From Geodermatophilus obscurus (lineage in GTDB: Bacteria; Actinomycetota; Actinomycetes; Mycobacteriales; Geodermatophilaceae): DNA of 64,000 nucleotides. The notes beneath the pieces are model-generated. The model saw only the letters and a program-made list of their open reading frames with translations. It was not told the DNA's origin and did no database searches. Below, piece by piece: positions 28,561 to 39,471 of the stretch (its first letter is position 1; every line of letters begins with the position of its first letter). The stretch covers positions 62,001 through 126,000 of the forward strand of contig NZ_FRDM01000011.1 of NCBI RefSeq assembly GCF_900143215.1, written 5' to 3'. Made by a program: the position numbers and the translations under genes.

Positions 28561-30459
28561 ATGGACGTGAGCGGTCCCATGACCTCCATGGCGGCGATGC
28601 GGTCCTTCCGCCGCGACCCGTCGGTCACCGCGCGGGAGCTGCCCAAAGGCACCGTCCGGCGCATCCTCGGCATCGCCCGCCCCTACCGGCGGGAGCTGAC
28701 CTGGTTCCTGCTGCTGGTCGTCGGCTCCTCGGTCATCGGCGTGCTCACGCCGCTGCTGGCCGGGCAGATCGTCAACCGCATCGCGAGCCTGGAGGGGACG
28801 GCGGGGGACATCGTCCGCATCGCGCTGTTCATCGCCGGCCTCGCGGTCATCGACGCGGGCATCTCGCTGGCCACCCGCTGGTTCTCCGCGCGGATCGGCG
28901 AGGGCGTCATCTACGACCTGCGCAGCCGGGTCTTCGAGCACGTGCAGCAGATGCCGGTCGCCTTCTTCACCCGCACCCAGACCGGCGCGCTGGTCAGCCG
29001 GCTGAACAACGACGTCATCGGCGCCCAGCAGGCCTTCACCTCGACGCTGTCCGGGGTGCTGTCCAACGTGATCGGCCTGGTGCTCACCGCCGGGGTGATG
29101 TTCTCGCTGTCCTGGCAGATCACCGCCCTGTCGCTGGTGCTGGTGCCGGTGTTCGTGCTGCCCGCCCGGCGGATCGGCCGGCGGCTGCAGGAGATCACCC
29201 GGGAGTCCTACGGGCTCAACGCCTCGATGAACGCCTCGATGACCGAGCGGTTCAACGTCGCCGGCGCGCTGCTGGTCAAGCTGTTCGGCCGGCCCGAGGT
29301 GGAGGCCGAGGGGTTCCGCGGCCGGGCTGCGCGCGTGCGCGACATCGGCGTCCTGTCGGCCATGTACGGGCGCACCTTCTTCACCGCGCTGACCCTCGTC
29401 GCGGCGCTGGCCACCGCGCTGGTCTACGGCCTCGGCGGCTGGCTGGCCTTCACGGGGTCGCTGAGCCCCGGTGACGTCGTGGCGCTGGCGCTGCTGCTGT
29501 CCCGGCTGTACGGCCCGCTGACCGCGCTGTCCAACGTCCGGGTCGACGTGATGAGCGCGATGGTGAGCTTCGACCGGGTCTTCGAGGTGCTCGACCTGCG
29601 GCCGATGATCCGGGAGGAGCCCGACGCGGTGCCGGTGCCCGCCGGCGACCGGTCGATCGAGTTCGACTCGGTGTCCTTCGCCTACCCGTCGGCCGTGGAC
29701 GTCTCGCTACCGTCACTGGAGGACGTGTCGCTGCCGGAGCACGGCGGGCCGACCGCGGTGCTGCACGACGTCTCCTTCCGTGTCGAGCCCGGTCAGCTGG
29801 TGGCGCTGGTCGGCCACTCCGGCGCCGGCAAGTCGACCATCGCCAACCTGGTGCCGCGGCTGTACGACGCGACCGGCGGCACGGTGCGCGTCGGCGGGGT
29901 CGACGTCCGGCACCTCACCCTGGCCTCGCTGCGCGACGCGATCGGTGTGGTCAGCCAGGACGCGCACCTGTTCCACGACACCATCCGCGCCAACCTGGTC
30001 TACGCCCGGCCCGAGGCCACCGAGGACGAGCTGTGGGAGGCGCTCTCCGGCGCCCGGATCGCCGGGCTGGTGCGGTCGCTGCCCGACGGTCTGGACACCG
30101 TGGTGGGCGACCGCGGCTACCGGATGTCCGGCGGCGAGAAGCAGCGACTGGCGATCGCGCGCGTGCTGCTCAAGGCGCCGGGCATCGTGATCCTCGACGA
30201 GGCCACCGCGCACCTGGACAGCGAGTCCGAGGTGGCGGTGCAGCACGCGTTGGACACCGCGCTGACCGGCCGGACGTCGCTGGTCATCGCGCACCGGCTG
30301 TCCACGATCCGCAGCGCCGACCAGATCCTCGTGGTCGACGGGGGTCGCATCGTGGAGTCGGGCACACACGAGGAGTTGCTGGCGCTCGGCGGCCGGTACG
30401 CCGACCTCTACCGCACGCAGTTCGCGGTCGGCGAGGGGCGGACGGTCGGCGCGGCGTGA
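28561..30459 (+). CDS. ABC transporter, fused permease and ATPase (exporter type)
   Basis: A 632-residue half-transporter: an N-terminal membrane domain with six helices (about residues 45-340) and a C-terminal nucleotide-binding domain with Walker A VGHSGAGKST, Q-loop VSQDAHLF, signature MSGGEKQRL, Walker B IVILDEATAHLD and switch histidine in VIAHRLST. This is the MsbA/LmrA-like exporter layout, acting as a homodimer. An insertion of about 15 residues near 375-395 precedes Walker A. The ATG has GGGAGAGGGGG upstream. Substrate (lipid, drug or peptide) cannot be told. Confidence 0.92.
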   Translation: MDVSGPMTSMAAMRSFRRDPSVTARELPKGTVRRILGIARPYRRELTWFLLLVVGSSVIGVLTPLLAGQIVNRIASLEGTAGDIVRIALFIAGLAVIDAGISLATRWFSARIGEGVIYDLRSRVFEHVQQMPVAFFTRTQTGALVSRLNNDVIGAQQAFTSTLSGVLSNVIGLVLTAGVMFSLSWQITALSLVLVPVFVLPARRIGRRLQEITRESYGLNASMNASMTERFNVAGALLVKLFGRPEVEAEGFRGRAARVRDIGVLSAMYGRTFFTALTLVAALATALVYGLGGWLAFTGSLSPGDVVALALLLSRLYGPLTALSNVRVDVMSAMVSFDRVFEVLDLRPMIREEPDAVPVPAGDRSIEFDSVSFAYPSAVDVSLPSLEDVSLPEHGGPTAVLHDVSFRVEPGQLVALVGHSGAGKSTIANLVPRLYDATGGTVRVGGVDVRHLTLASLRDAIGVVSQDAHLFHDTIRANLVYARPEATEDELWEALSGARIAGLVRSLPDGLDTVVGDRGYRMSGGEKQRLAIARVLLKAPGIVILDEATAHLDSESEVAVQHALDTALTGRTSLVIAHRLSTIRSADQILVVDGGRIVESGTHEELLALGGRYADLYRTQFAVGEGRTVGAA

Positions 30460-30502
30460 CCACTACCGTTCCTCCTGTCCCAGCAACACAGGAGGAGCCA
30501 GC

Positions 30503-30967
30503 GTGACGTCCGCGCACCCGAACGACGCCCAGATCCGCGCGCTCTACGCCCAGTTCCTCGACGGCTGGAACCGGCGCAGCGGCGCCGCGGTCGCCGCCGC
30601 CTTCGCCGACGACGGGGACATCATCGGGTACGACGGCACTCACCACCACGGGCGCCTGGCCATCGCCGCCGACTTCCGGCAGATCTTCGGCAGCCACCCG
30701 ACGGCCGCCTACGTCGCGGTGATCCGCTCCGTCCGGCCCGTGGCGCCGGGCGTCGCCGTGCTCCTGGCGCACGCCGGGATGATCCCGCCCGGGGACAACG
30801 ACGTCCATCCGCGCTACCACACGGTCCACACGGTGATCGCGGTCGACGAGGGTGCCGGCCGCTGGCGGATCTCCCTGCTGCAGGCCACACCTGCGGCCTG
30901 GCACCAGCACCCGGAAGCCCGGGAGGCCCTCACCCAGGAGTTGAGGGGCCTGCTGACACCGCAGTGA
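30503..30967 (+). CDS. SgcJ/EcaC-type SnoaL-like protein
   Basis: The 154-residue product has the cone-shaped SnoaL/NTF2-like fold signature of the SgcJ/EcaC family: IRALYAQFLDGWNRRSGAAV, DGDIIGYDGT, HHHGRLAIAADF and a closing IAVDEGAGRWRISLLQATP. Members are described as oxidoreductases or hydrolases of small molecules, but reactions are mostly unproven. Start GTG at 30,503 with AGGAGGAG upstream. It stands alone downstream of the ABC exporter; the 43-base gap allows co-transcription. Confidence 0.8.
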   Translation: MTSAHPNDAQIRALYAQFLDGWNRRSGAAVAAAFADDGDIIGYDGTHHHGRLAIAADFRQIFGSHPTAAYVAVIRSVRPVAPGVAVLLAHAGMIPPGDNDVHPRYHTVHTVIAVDEGAGRWRISLLQATPAAWHQHPEAREALTQELRGLLTPQ

Positions 30968-31056
30968 CCTGCGCTTCGTCGTCCCGGTACAGCGGCTGTA
31001 ACAAGCACACGAAACGGCCCTCCTCCGTAGTCCCGCCGCGAGCCTGGTGAGGTGCG

Positions 31057-31143
31057 GGAAGGGCCACCCTGCAGGGGCCCGCGGGCTCCCTGCAGGGCCC
31101 CGCCACGCCCCTGCGAGCGGTGGGGGGCAGGGGGTTTCCTTCT
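31057..31143. repeat. Palindromic element, copy 7
   Basis: A minus-oriented copy in the gap between the SgcJ-like gene and sugE. The left arm ACCCCCTGCC and right arm GCAGGGTGGCC can pair; a second CCCTGCAGGG palindrome is inserted near the right arm. Confidence 0.6.
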
Positions 31144-31173
31144 CCGAGGCGTGCGGAGAGGGGTGGCCCTTGC

Positions 31174-31488
31174 TCAGTGCAGGACCTTGAGCCCCACGAC
31201 GCAGCCGACGATCCCGGCGAGCAGCAGCAGCCGCACTGGAGACACCGGCTCCTCGCCGGTCACCATCGCGATCACGACGGTCAGCACCGCGCCGATGCCC
31301 ACCCACACCGCGTACGCCGTTCCGACGGGCAGCTCGCGCATCGCGTAGGCCAGCCCCGCCATGCTCAGGACCAGGGTGACACCGAACACCAACGACGGGG
31401 CGAGACGGCTGAACCCCTCGGAACGGCCCAGCGCGGTGGCCCACACGGCCTCCAGCACACCGGACACGACGAGCACGAACCAGGACAC
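31174..31488 (-). CDS. sugE: Small multidrug resistance family guanidinium exporter (SugE/Gdx)
   Basis: The 104-residue product has four membrane helices and the invariant Glu13 and Trp16 of SugE/Gdx proteins in SGVLEAVWATALGRSEGF. The Gdx subgroup exports guanidinium in exchange for protons; other SMR proteins export quaternary amines. The assignment to guanidinium rests on the guanidine-III riboswitch directly upstream. The GTG at 31,488 was chosen for its fit to family length and the GTGGAGG ribosome binding site seven bases before it. Confidence 0.93.
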   Translation of the reverse strand: MSWFVLVVSGVLEAVWATALGRSEGFSRLAPSLVFGVTLVLSMAGLAYAMRELPVGTAYAVWVGIGAVLTVVIAMVTGEEPVSPVRLLLLAGIVGCVVGLKVLH

Positions 31489-31502
31489 GACGGCCTCCAC
31501 AG

Positions 31503-31544
31503 GCGCCGTCTTGTCGCTGTCCGGGTACGGCACCGCTCGTCCGG
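31503..31544 (-). promoter_or_regulatory. Guanidine-III riboswitch (ykkC-III) upstream of sugE
   Basis: On the minus strand the segment begins CCGGACGAG, continues with GCCGTACCCGG and ACAAGACGGCGC, closely following the known guanidine-III aptamer (its two short stems form a pseudoknot that binds guanidinium). It ends two bases before the GTGGAGG ribosome binding site of sugE (plus positions 31,494-31,500), so ligand binding can expose or hide translation start. Conserved CCGGACGAG and ACAAGACGGCGC are both intact. It fits the exporter gene behind it. Confidence 0.9.
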
Positions 31545-31592
31545 GGGCCGGGAGGCGGCCCGACCCCATGGTCCCAGCAGTCGTGCGGGATG

Positions 31593-32360
31593 TCAGGGGG
31601 ACCAGGAGGAGACCGCGGCGTCGTAGCGGTCGAGCAGGACGGCGGCGATGCGGTCGTCGGGCAGCAGCGGAGCGGTGACCGTGTCCGCGCCGGCCCCGCC
31701 GAGCTTGTCGTGGAAGTGGCCCGGTGCCAGCAGGTAGGCGGCGAGCACGACCTGCCGGGCGCCGGCGGCCCGGGCCGCGGCGACCGCGTCGGGCACCGGC
31801 GGTCGCGCGGCCGAGCCGTAGCCGGTGCTCACCGGGCCGGTCCAGCGCTCCTGCAGCGCGGCCGCCGTCTCGTCGACGTCGGCAACCGAACGGGGGTCGC
31901 TGGAGCCCGCGGCGGCGAGCACCACGGCCGTGGCCGGGTCGTCGGGGTCGGCGCCGGCGGCGAGCAGCCGGTCGTGCAGGACGGCGACCAGCCGGGGGTC
32001 GGGGCCCAGCGGACGGGCGGCGCGGGCCGCGTCGTGCTCGCGCACGGCCCGGGCGATGTCCACGTGCACGTGGTAGCCGCCGGAGAGCAGCAGCGGGACG
32101 ACCACCGAGGGACGCCCGGCGTCGGCCAGGCCCGCGACGACGTCGGCCACCGTGGGCGGCTGCACGTCGACGAACGCGGCGGTGGTGACCAGGCCGGGGC
32201 GCAGATCGCGGGCGGCGAGGGCCAGTTCGGCGACCAGCCGCCGACCGGTGGGGTTGCGGGTGCCGTGCGCGCAGGCGACCAGGATGGGGCTCCCTCGCAG
32301 GGCCCCGCCCCGAGCGTGCGAGGGGTGGGGGGCGAGGGGGTCCTTCTTCACGGCGTCCAT
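31593..32360 (-). CDS. Sirohydrochlorin chelatase-like protein (CbiX family)
   Basis: The 255-residue product has two CbiX-like halves: ILVACAHGTRNPTG with the metal-site histidine and LLSGGYHVHVDIARAV, then VLAAAGSSDPRS and LLAPGHFHDKLG. Such proteins insert metal into sirohydrochlorin for siroheme or cobalamin. The ATG at 32,360 with GGAGG upstream is the only good start. Residues about 4-24 are a translation of a palindromic repeat element, so the gene has absorbed a repeat directly after its start codon. Whether the enzyme is active with this leader is unknown. Confidence 0.85.
   Translation of the reverse strand: MDAVKKDPLAPHPSHARGGALRGSPILVACAHGTRNPTGRRLVAELALAARDLRPGLVTTAAFVDVQPPTVADVVAGLADAGRPSVVVPLLLSGGYHVHVDIARAVREHDAARAARPLGPDPRLVAVLHDRLLAAGADPDDPATAVVLAAAGSSDPRSVADVDETAAALQERWTGPVSTGYGSAARPPVPDAVAAARAAGARQVVLAAYLLAPGHFHDKLGGAGADTVTAPLLPDDRIAAVLLDRYDAAVSSWSP
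32286..32346. repeat. Palindromic element, copy 8, inside the CbiX reading frame
   Basis: Minus-oriented full copy with left arm GACCCCCTCGC, core CACCCCTCGCACGCTCGGGG and right arm GCGAGGGAGCC. It lies in frame behind the start codon of the chelatase gene and is read as DPLAPHPSHARGGALRGS. Confidence 0.8.
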
Positions 32361-32430
32361 GGGTTCGCCTCCGCGGCCGCAGCGCTCCTCGCTCGCCGGC
32401 GCTCGCTGCGATGCTCACGCCCACGTCGGC

Positions 32431-33192
32431 TCACGGCGTCCTCAGCCGGCCGCCGTCGACGACGACGCTCGTACCGGTGACGTAGGAGGCGGCGGGGGAG
32501 AGCAGGAAGGCGGCCACCCGGCCGAACTCGGCGGGCGCGCCGACCCGGCCCAGCGGGATGGCCGCCTCGGCGTCGGCTCGGGCGCGCGCCGGATCGCCGG
32601 AGGCGTCCTCGCGCTCGACGACCAGCTCGGTGGCGAAGGTGCCCGGCAGCAGCCCGACCACCCGGATCCCGCGGGGAGCCAGCTCGTCGGCCAGCTGCTT
32701 GGCGGTCATCGCCAGGCCGGGGCGCAGGCCGTTGGAGACCGCCAGGCCGGGCAGCGGGGACCGGGCTGAGGTGGAGAGCACGAAGCCGATCGCGGCACCC
32801 TCGCCGAGGTTGGGGACCAGCGCCCGCACCAGCCGGAGCGGGCCGAGCAGCACGCTCTCCACGCCGTCCCGCCAGGCGCCCTCGGCGGTGTCCAGCACGG
32901 TGCCCGGACCCGGGCCGCCGACGCTGAGCAGCGCGCCGTCGACCCGGCCGAGCCGGTCCCGGGCGGCCGCCACCAGCCGGTCTGCCGTGTCGGCGTCGGT
33001 GAGGTCGGCGGCCAGGCCGTGCGCTGCCGGTGGCCCGCCGAGCGCGGCGACGGCGGCGTCCACGGCTCCGGCCGAGCGTGCGTTGAGCAGCACCCGTGCC
33101 CCGTCGGCGACGAGGGCCTGGGCCGCCGCGAACCCCAGCCCCCGGCTCGCGCCGGTGACCAGGTATCCGCGGCCGCCCAGGCCCAGGTCCAT
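32431..33192 (-). CDS. SDR family oxidoreductase with altered catalytic motif
   Basis: The 253-residue product has the Rossmann signature VTGASRGLGFAAAQ, the DLTD motif, and the closing VTGTSVVVDGG of FabG-like SDRs. The catalytic serine is present in FVLSTSARSPLPGL, but the YxxxK motif is replaced by SNGLR. A known SDR subgroup carries SNxxR at this place, so this is a genuine variant rather than decay. Substrate unknown. The ATG lies eight bases after the aconitase stop codon, indicating co-transcription. Confidence 0.85.
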   Translation of the reverse strand: MDLGLGGRGYLVTGASRGLGFAAAQALVADGARVLLNARSAGAVDAAVAALGGPPAAHGLAADLTDADTADRLVAAARDRLGRVDGALLSVGGPGPGTVLDTAEGAWRDGVESVLLGPLRLVRALVPNLGEGAAIGFVLSTSARSPLPGLAVSNGLRPGLAMTAKQLADELAPRGIRVVGLLPGTFATELVVEREDASGDPARARADAEAAIPLGRVGAPAEFGRVAAFLLSPAASYVTGTSVVVDGGRLRTP

Positions 33193-33200
33193 ACGGGAGA

Positions 33201-36047
<2,847 letters not shown>

Positions 36048-36196
36048 TTCTCTGCGCCTACCCCTCAGCTGTCGTCCGCGCTGCTTGCCACCCTGCATCA
36101 TCCCAGGGCCCCGCCATCCTGCAGAGGTGAGGCGACCCTTCCCTTCCCCCGAGGAGCCCGCCGTGGTCTCCCGGTGAGCAGGTGAGCCGATCGATC

Positions 36197-36234
36197 CGGC
36201 TCCCGGCTCGGCACCGGTGCCGAGCCGGGAGCCG
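36197..36234. promoter_or_regulatory. 38-bp perfect palindrome between acnA and the sirtuin gene
   Basis: The sequence CGGCTCCCGGCTCGGCACC is followed directly by its exact reverse complement, with the centre at ACC/GGT and no spacer. It sits in the 229-base divergent region, about 150 bases from acnA and 43 bases before the sirtuin start. It could be a strong operator, a cruciform site, or a terminator isolating the two promoters. Confidence 0.75.
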
Positions 36235-36272
36235 CAACGGGGATCCGGGCTGATCGTCGGGGGAGGGGCTCC

Positions 36273-36278
36273 TACGGT
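36273..36278 (+). promoter_or_regulatory. Putative -10 box for the sirtuin gene
   Basis: TACGGT ends seven bases before the GTG at 36,286, the same layout as other leaderless starts in this window. If correct, 36,286 is the start rather than the GTG at 36,277. Confidence 0.4.
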
Positions 36279-36285
36279 GGACGAC

Positions 36286-37020
36286 GTGACGCACCCCGGC
36301 TGGCTGGCCGACGCCCGGCGGGTGACCGTGCTCACCGGCGCGGGCATCTCCACCGACAGCGGCATCCCCGACTACCGCGGGCCGAACGGCGTGTGGACCA
36401 GGGACCCGGACGCCGAGAAGCTCGTGACGCTGTCCTGCTACGTGGCCGACCCCCACATCCGCCGCCGCGCCTGGCTGATGCGCCGCGACACCGCGCCCGA
36501 CGCCCGCCCCAACGCCGGCCACCGCGCGCTGGTTGACCTCGAGCGCCAGGGCCGGCTGCGGGCGCTGCTGACCCAGAACGTCGACGGGCTGCACCAGGCG
36601 GCCGGGTCCTCGCCGGAGCTGGTGCTCGAGCTGCACGGCACGGTGCACGCCGTCCAGTGCCTGGCCTGCGGGGACCGGACGACGATGGCCGAGGCGCTCG
36701 CCCGAGTCGACGCCGGGGAACCGGACCCGGCCTGCCGGATCTGCGGCGGCATCCTCAAGTCCGCGACGGTCAGCTTCGGCCAGGCGCTCGACCCGGCGGT
36801 CGTCGAGGCGGCGGCGGAGGCGGCCACCGACTGCGACGTGTTCCTCGCCGTCGGCACCTCGCTGACCGTGCACCCGGCCGCCGGGCTGACCGACCTGGCC
36901 CAGCAGTCCGGGGCGCGGGTCGTCGTCGTCAACGCCGAGCCGACCCCCTACGACTGGCTGGCCGACCTGGTCGTGCGCGAGCCGATCGGGACGTCGCTGC
37001 CGCGGCTGCTCGCCGGGTGA
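36286..37020 (+). CDS. NAD-dependent protein deacetylase (Sir2 family)
   Basis: The 244-residue product removes acyl groups from protein lysines using NAD. Seen: [18 protein letters not shown] (NAD binding), [14 protein letters not shown] with the catalytic histidine in LELHGTV, and zinc ligands CLAC and CRIC. An in-frame GTG three codons earlier (36,277) has a weak Shine-Dalgarno sequence, so either could be used. The stop overlaps a following short frame (GTGA). In acetate- and CoA-dependent metabolism sirtuins often regulate acyl-CoA ligases; one lies 0.7 kb downstream, but a link is only suggested. Confidence 0.92.
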   Translation: MTHPGWLADARRVTVLTGAGISTDSGIPDYRGPNGVWTRDPDAEKLVTLSCYVADPHIRRRAWLMRRDTAPDARPNAGHRALVDLERQGRLRALLTQNVDGLHQAAGSSPELVLELHGTVHAVQCLACGDRTTMAEALARVDAGEPDPACRICGGILKSATVSFGQALDPAVVEAAAEAATDCDVFLAVGTSLTVHPAAGLTDLAQQSGARVVVVNAEPTPYDWLADLVVREPIGTSLPRLLAG

Positions 37021-37181
37021 GCAGGGCGGACCTGTACGCCCGCTACCGCCAGCTGGTGGACGACGAGCTGCCGCGACGGGCGCGGGAGGGCCGCTGGGTC
37101 GAGGACCTCCCTGCCCCCCACCGCTCGCAAGCTCGCGTCGGGACCCTGCAGGGAGGCCAGCCAGGCCGGCGGACACCGTGA
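37017..37181 (+). pseudogene. Truncated small gene ending in a palindromic element
   Basis: The frame starts with GTG overlapping the sirtuin stop codon (GTGA). The first 28 residues, [20 protein letters not shown] and onwards to GRWVED, look like the amphipathic, well-formed N-terminus of a real actinobacterial protein. From 37,102 on, the DNA is a palindromic element and the frame is read through it to a stop at 37,181, which overlaps the next start codon. The rest of the original gene is missing, so this is most likely a gene broken by repeat insertion and deletion; expression of the 54-residue remnant is possible. Confidence 0.55.
37102..37158. repeat. Palindromic element, copy 9
   Basis: Left arm GACCTCCCTGC (37,104-37,114), core CACCGCTCGCAAGCTCG, right arm GCAGGGAGGCC (37,148-37,158). 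Ten of eleven arm positions pair, with the recurring A-C mismatch at position two. Confidence 0.8.
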
Positions 37182-37600
37182 CCCTGCTCGCCGTCCACCT
37201 GGCGCTGACCGCCGCCTACGCCGGTTTCCAGTGGACGGTGCGGGCGCTGGTCTACCCGCAGTTCGCGCTCGTCCCGCCGGCGGTGTTCCCGGCCTACGAG
37301 CGCCGCCACCAGCAGCGGATCAGCCTGGTCGTGGGCCCGCTGTTCGCCGGTCAGGGCGTCACGACGCTGTGGCTGCTCGCCGACCGGCTCCAGGGGACGC
37401 CGGTGCTGCCGGTGCTCGTGGGCGCCGCCTGCCTGGCCGTCGTCCTGGCGGCCACCGCGCTGGGCGCCGTCCCGCTGCACCGCCGGCTGGGGGCGGCGTG
37501 GGACGACGCGGCGTACCGGCGGCTGCTGCGGGTCGACACCGTCCGTGCGGTCGCGGCCACGGCCGGGACCGCCGCCGCGCTGGCCGCGCTGCTCGGCTGA
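37178..37600 (+). CDS. Small four-helix membrane protein, unknown function
   Basis: A 140-residue product with four hydrophobic segments (about residues 2-22, 48-66, 76-96 and 120-138) and conserved-looking charged turns such as YERRHQQRISLVVGP and AWDDAAYRRLLRVDTVR. The pattern recalls DUF1772-like membrane proteins, but this is not certain. The GTG start overlaps the stop codon of the preceding remnant. No function can be given. Confidence 0.65.
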   Translation: MTLLAVHLALTAAYAGFQWTVRALVYPQFALVPPAVFPAYERRHQQRISLVVGPLFAGQGVTTLWLLADRLQGTPVLPVLVGAACLAVVLAATALGAVPLHRRLGAAWDDAAYRRLLRVDTVRAVAATAGTAAALAALLG

Positions 37601-37695
37601 GCCGGGGACCACCGGACCCGGACGGGCCGCTAGCGTGACGGGTACCACGTCGAGCGGCCGGCCGGTTGGCCGGCCCGAGGACCCGGGAGCCCCGC

Positions 37696-39231
37696 ATGCG
37701 CGTGCCCTTGACCACCCGAGACTTCCTCGACCGCGCCGAGCTGATCTACGGCGACCGGGTCGGCATCGTGGACGAGCCCAACCAGCCCGCGCCATCGCTC
37801 GGCGAGCTCAGCTACCGGGAGATCGCCCGGCGCGGGCGCGCGCTGCAGGCGGGGCTCGACGCGCTGGGCGTGGGAGCGGGCGAGCGGATCGCCGTCGTCA
37901 GCCACAACGCCGGCCGGCTGCTGGAGTGCCTGCTGGCGCTGCCGTCGTCCGGGCGGGTCGTCGTCCCGGTGAACTTCCGGCTGCAGCCGGACGAGGTGAG
38001 CTACATCGTGGGGCACAGCGGCGCGCGGGTGCTCCTGGTCGACCCGGAGCTGGAGGCCTCGCTCAAGCGGGTGGAGGCTGAGCACCGGTTCACCACCGGC
38101 GAGGAGTACGAGCAGCTGCTGCGCTTCGACACCGAGCCGGTGCCGTGGTCGGAGCCCGACGAGGACGCCACCGCCACGATCAACTACACCAGCGGGACGA
38201 CGGCCCGGCCCAAGGGCGTGCAGATGACCCACCGCAACGAGTGGGTCAACGCGGTCACCTTCGCCATGCACATGCAGCTGTCCGACCGCGACGTCTACCT
38301 GCACACGCTGCCGATGTTCCACTGCAACGGCTGGGGCCTGCCCTACAGCACGGCCGGCCTGGGTGCCCGTCAGGTGGTGCTGCGCAAGGTCGACGGCGCG
38401 GAGATCCTGCGGCGGGTCGAGCAGCAGGGCGTGACCGTCATGGCCGGGGCCCCGGCGGTGTGGAACGCCGTCCTGGACGCGGCGGCCGAGTGGGACGGCG
38501 AGGTCCCCGGGCGCGACCGGGTACGGATCATCGTCGCCGGCGCCCCGCCGCCCTCGAAGACGATCGCGCGGATCGAGGCGGAGCTCGGCTGGGAGTTCAA
38601 CCAGATCTACGGCCTCACCGAGACCGCGCCGCTGATCACCATCAACCGGCCGCGCGCCGAGTACGACGACCTCGACCCCGAGGAGCGCGCGAAGAAGCTG
38701 TCCAGGGCAGGCGCCCCGGCGCTGGGCACCCGGCTGGCCGTCAGCGAGTCCGGTGAGCTGCTCGCCCAGGGCAACACCGTCCTGGCCGGCTACTGGCAGA
38801 ACCCCGACGCCACCGCCGAGGCGCTCGAGGGCGGCTGGTTCCACACCGGGGACGGCGGCACGATCGACGAGGACAACTACGTCGTCGTCACCGACCGCAA
38901 GAAGGACGTGATCATCACCGGCGGCGAGAACGTCTCGTCGATCGAGGTGGAGGACGCCGTCTTCAGCCACCCGGCGGTCGCGGAGGTCGCGGTCATCGGC
39001 ATCCCGGACGAGAAGTGGGGCGAGATGGTGACCGCCGTCGTCGTGCTCGCCGAGGGGCAGCAGGCGACGGCCGAGGAGATCATCGCCCACTGCCGGCAGC
39101 GGATCGCCCCCTACAAGACGCCGAAGCGGGTCGAGTTCCGGGACGAGATCGCCCGCACGGCCACCGGCAAGATCCAGAAGTTCAAGCTGCGCGAGGCCTT
39201 CTGGTCGGACTCCGACCGCCAGGTGAACTAG
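37696..39231 (+). CDS. AMP-forming acyl-CoA ligase
   Basis: The 511-residue product belongs to the ANL adenylating superfamily and would activate a carboxylic acid, probably a medium or long fatty acid, as its CoA thioester. Seen: the A3 loop INYTSGTTARPKGVQMTH, A5 YGLTETAP, A7 GWFHTGDGG, A8 DRKKDVIITGGENVSS, and the catalytic lysine in TATGKIQKFKLRE. The ATG at 37,696 is preceded by GGGAG. A -10-like TAGCGT lies at 37,631-37,636. A palindromic element follows the stop codon. Confidence 0.9.
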   Translation: MRVPLTTRDFLDRAELIYGDRVGIVDEPNQPAPSLGELSYREIARRGRALQAGLDALGVGAGERIAVVSHNAGRLLECLLALPSSGRVVVPVNFRLQPDEVSYIVGHSGARVLLVDPELEASLKRVEAEHRFTTGEEYEQLLRFDTEPVPWSEPDEDATATINYTSGTTARPKGVQMTHRNEWVNAVTFAMHMQLSDRDVYLHTLPMFHCNGWGLPYSTAGLGARQVVLRKVDGAEILRRVEQQGVTVMAGAPAVWNAVLDAAAEWDGEVPGRDRVRIIVAGAPPPSKTIARIEAELGWEFNQIYGLTETAPLITINRPRAEYDDLDPEERAKKLSRAGAPALGTRLAVSESGELLAQGNTVLAGYWQNPDATAEALEGGWFHTGDGGTIDEDNYVVVTDRKKDVIITGGENVSSIEVEDAVFSHPAVAEVAVIGIPDEKWGEMVTAVVVLAEGQQATAEEIIAHCRQRIAPYKTPKRVEFRDEIARTATGKIQKFKLREAFWSDSDRQVN

Positions 39232-39232
39232 C

Positions 39233-39298
39233 AGGACCACCCTTGCGCCACGCTCCGCAGGCCCGGACCAGGCCCTTGAGGGGTGGCCGTTCCAGCAC
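39233..39298. repeat. Palindromic element, copy 10
   Basis: Two bases after the ligase stop codon. Left arm GACCACCCTTG, right arm TTGAGGGGTGGCC, tail CCGTTCCAGCAC. The arms pair apart from the recurring A-C mismatch and one G-T pair. Confidence 0.75.
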
Positions 39299-39471
39299 CC
39301 CACCCAGGCCCGGGACGGGGCCGCGCTCGAACACCCGGCTGACACCCAAGTTCCGGCAGCGGCGTCCCCCCATGTGGGGAGTGCCCGCTCAACTCCTTCC
39401 CTGATGTCGTCGTTCCGGCACCGGAGTGCGCCTCCGGGCGCCGGTCGACGAGGTCGTGGGGAAGGTCGGAC

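Noticed and set aside
39299-39471. Possible c-di-AMP (ydaO) riboswitch upstream of the NlpC/P60 gene, as often seen in actinobacteria
   Set aside because: The conserved GGGGGACCCA-type and GGGGUGAA-type motifs of that class were not found in the gap.
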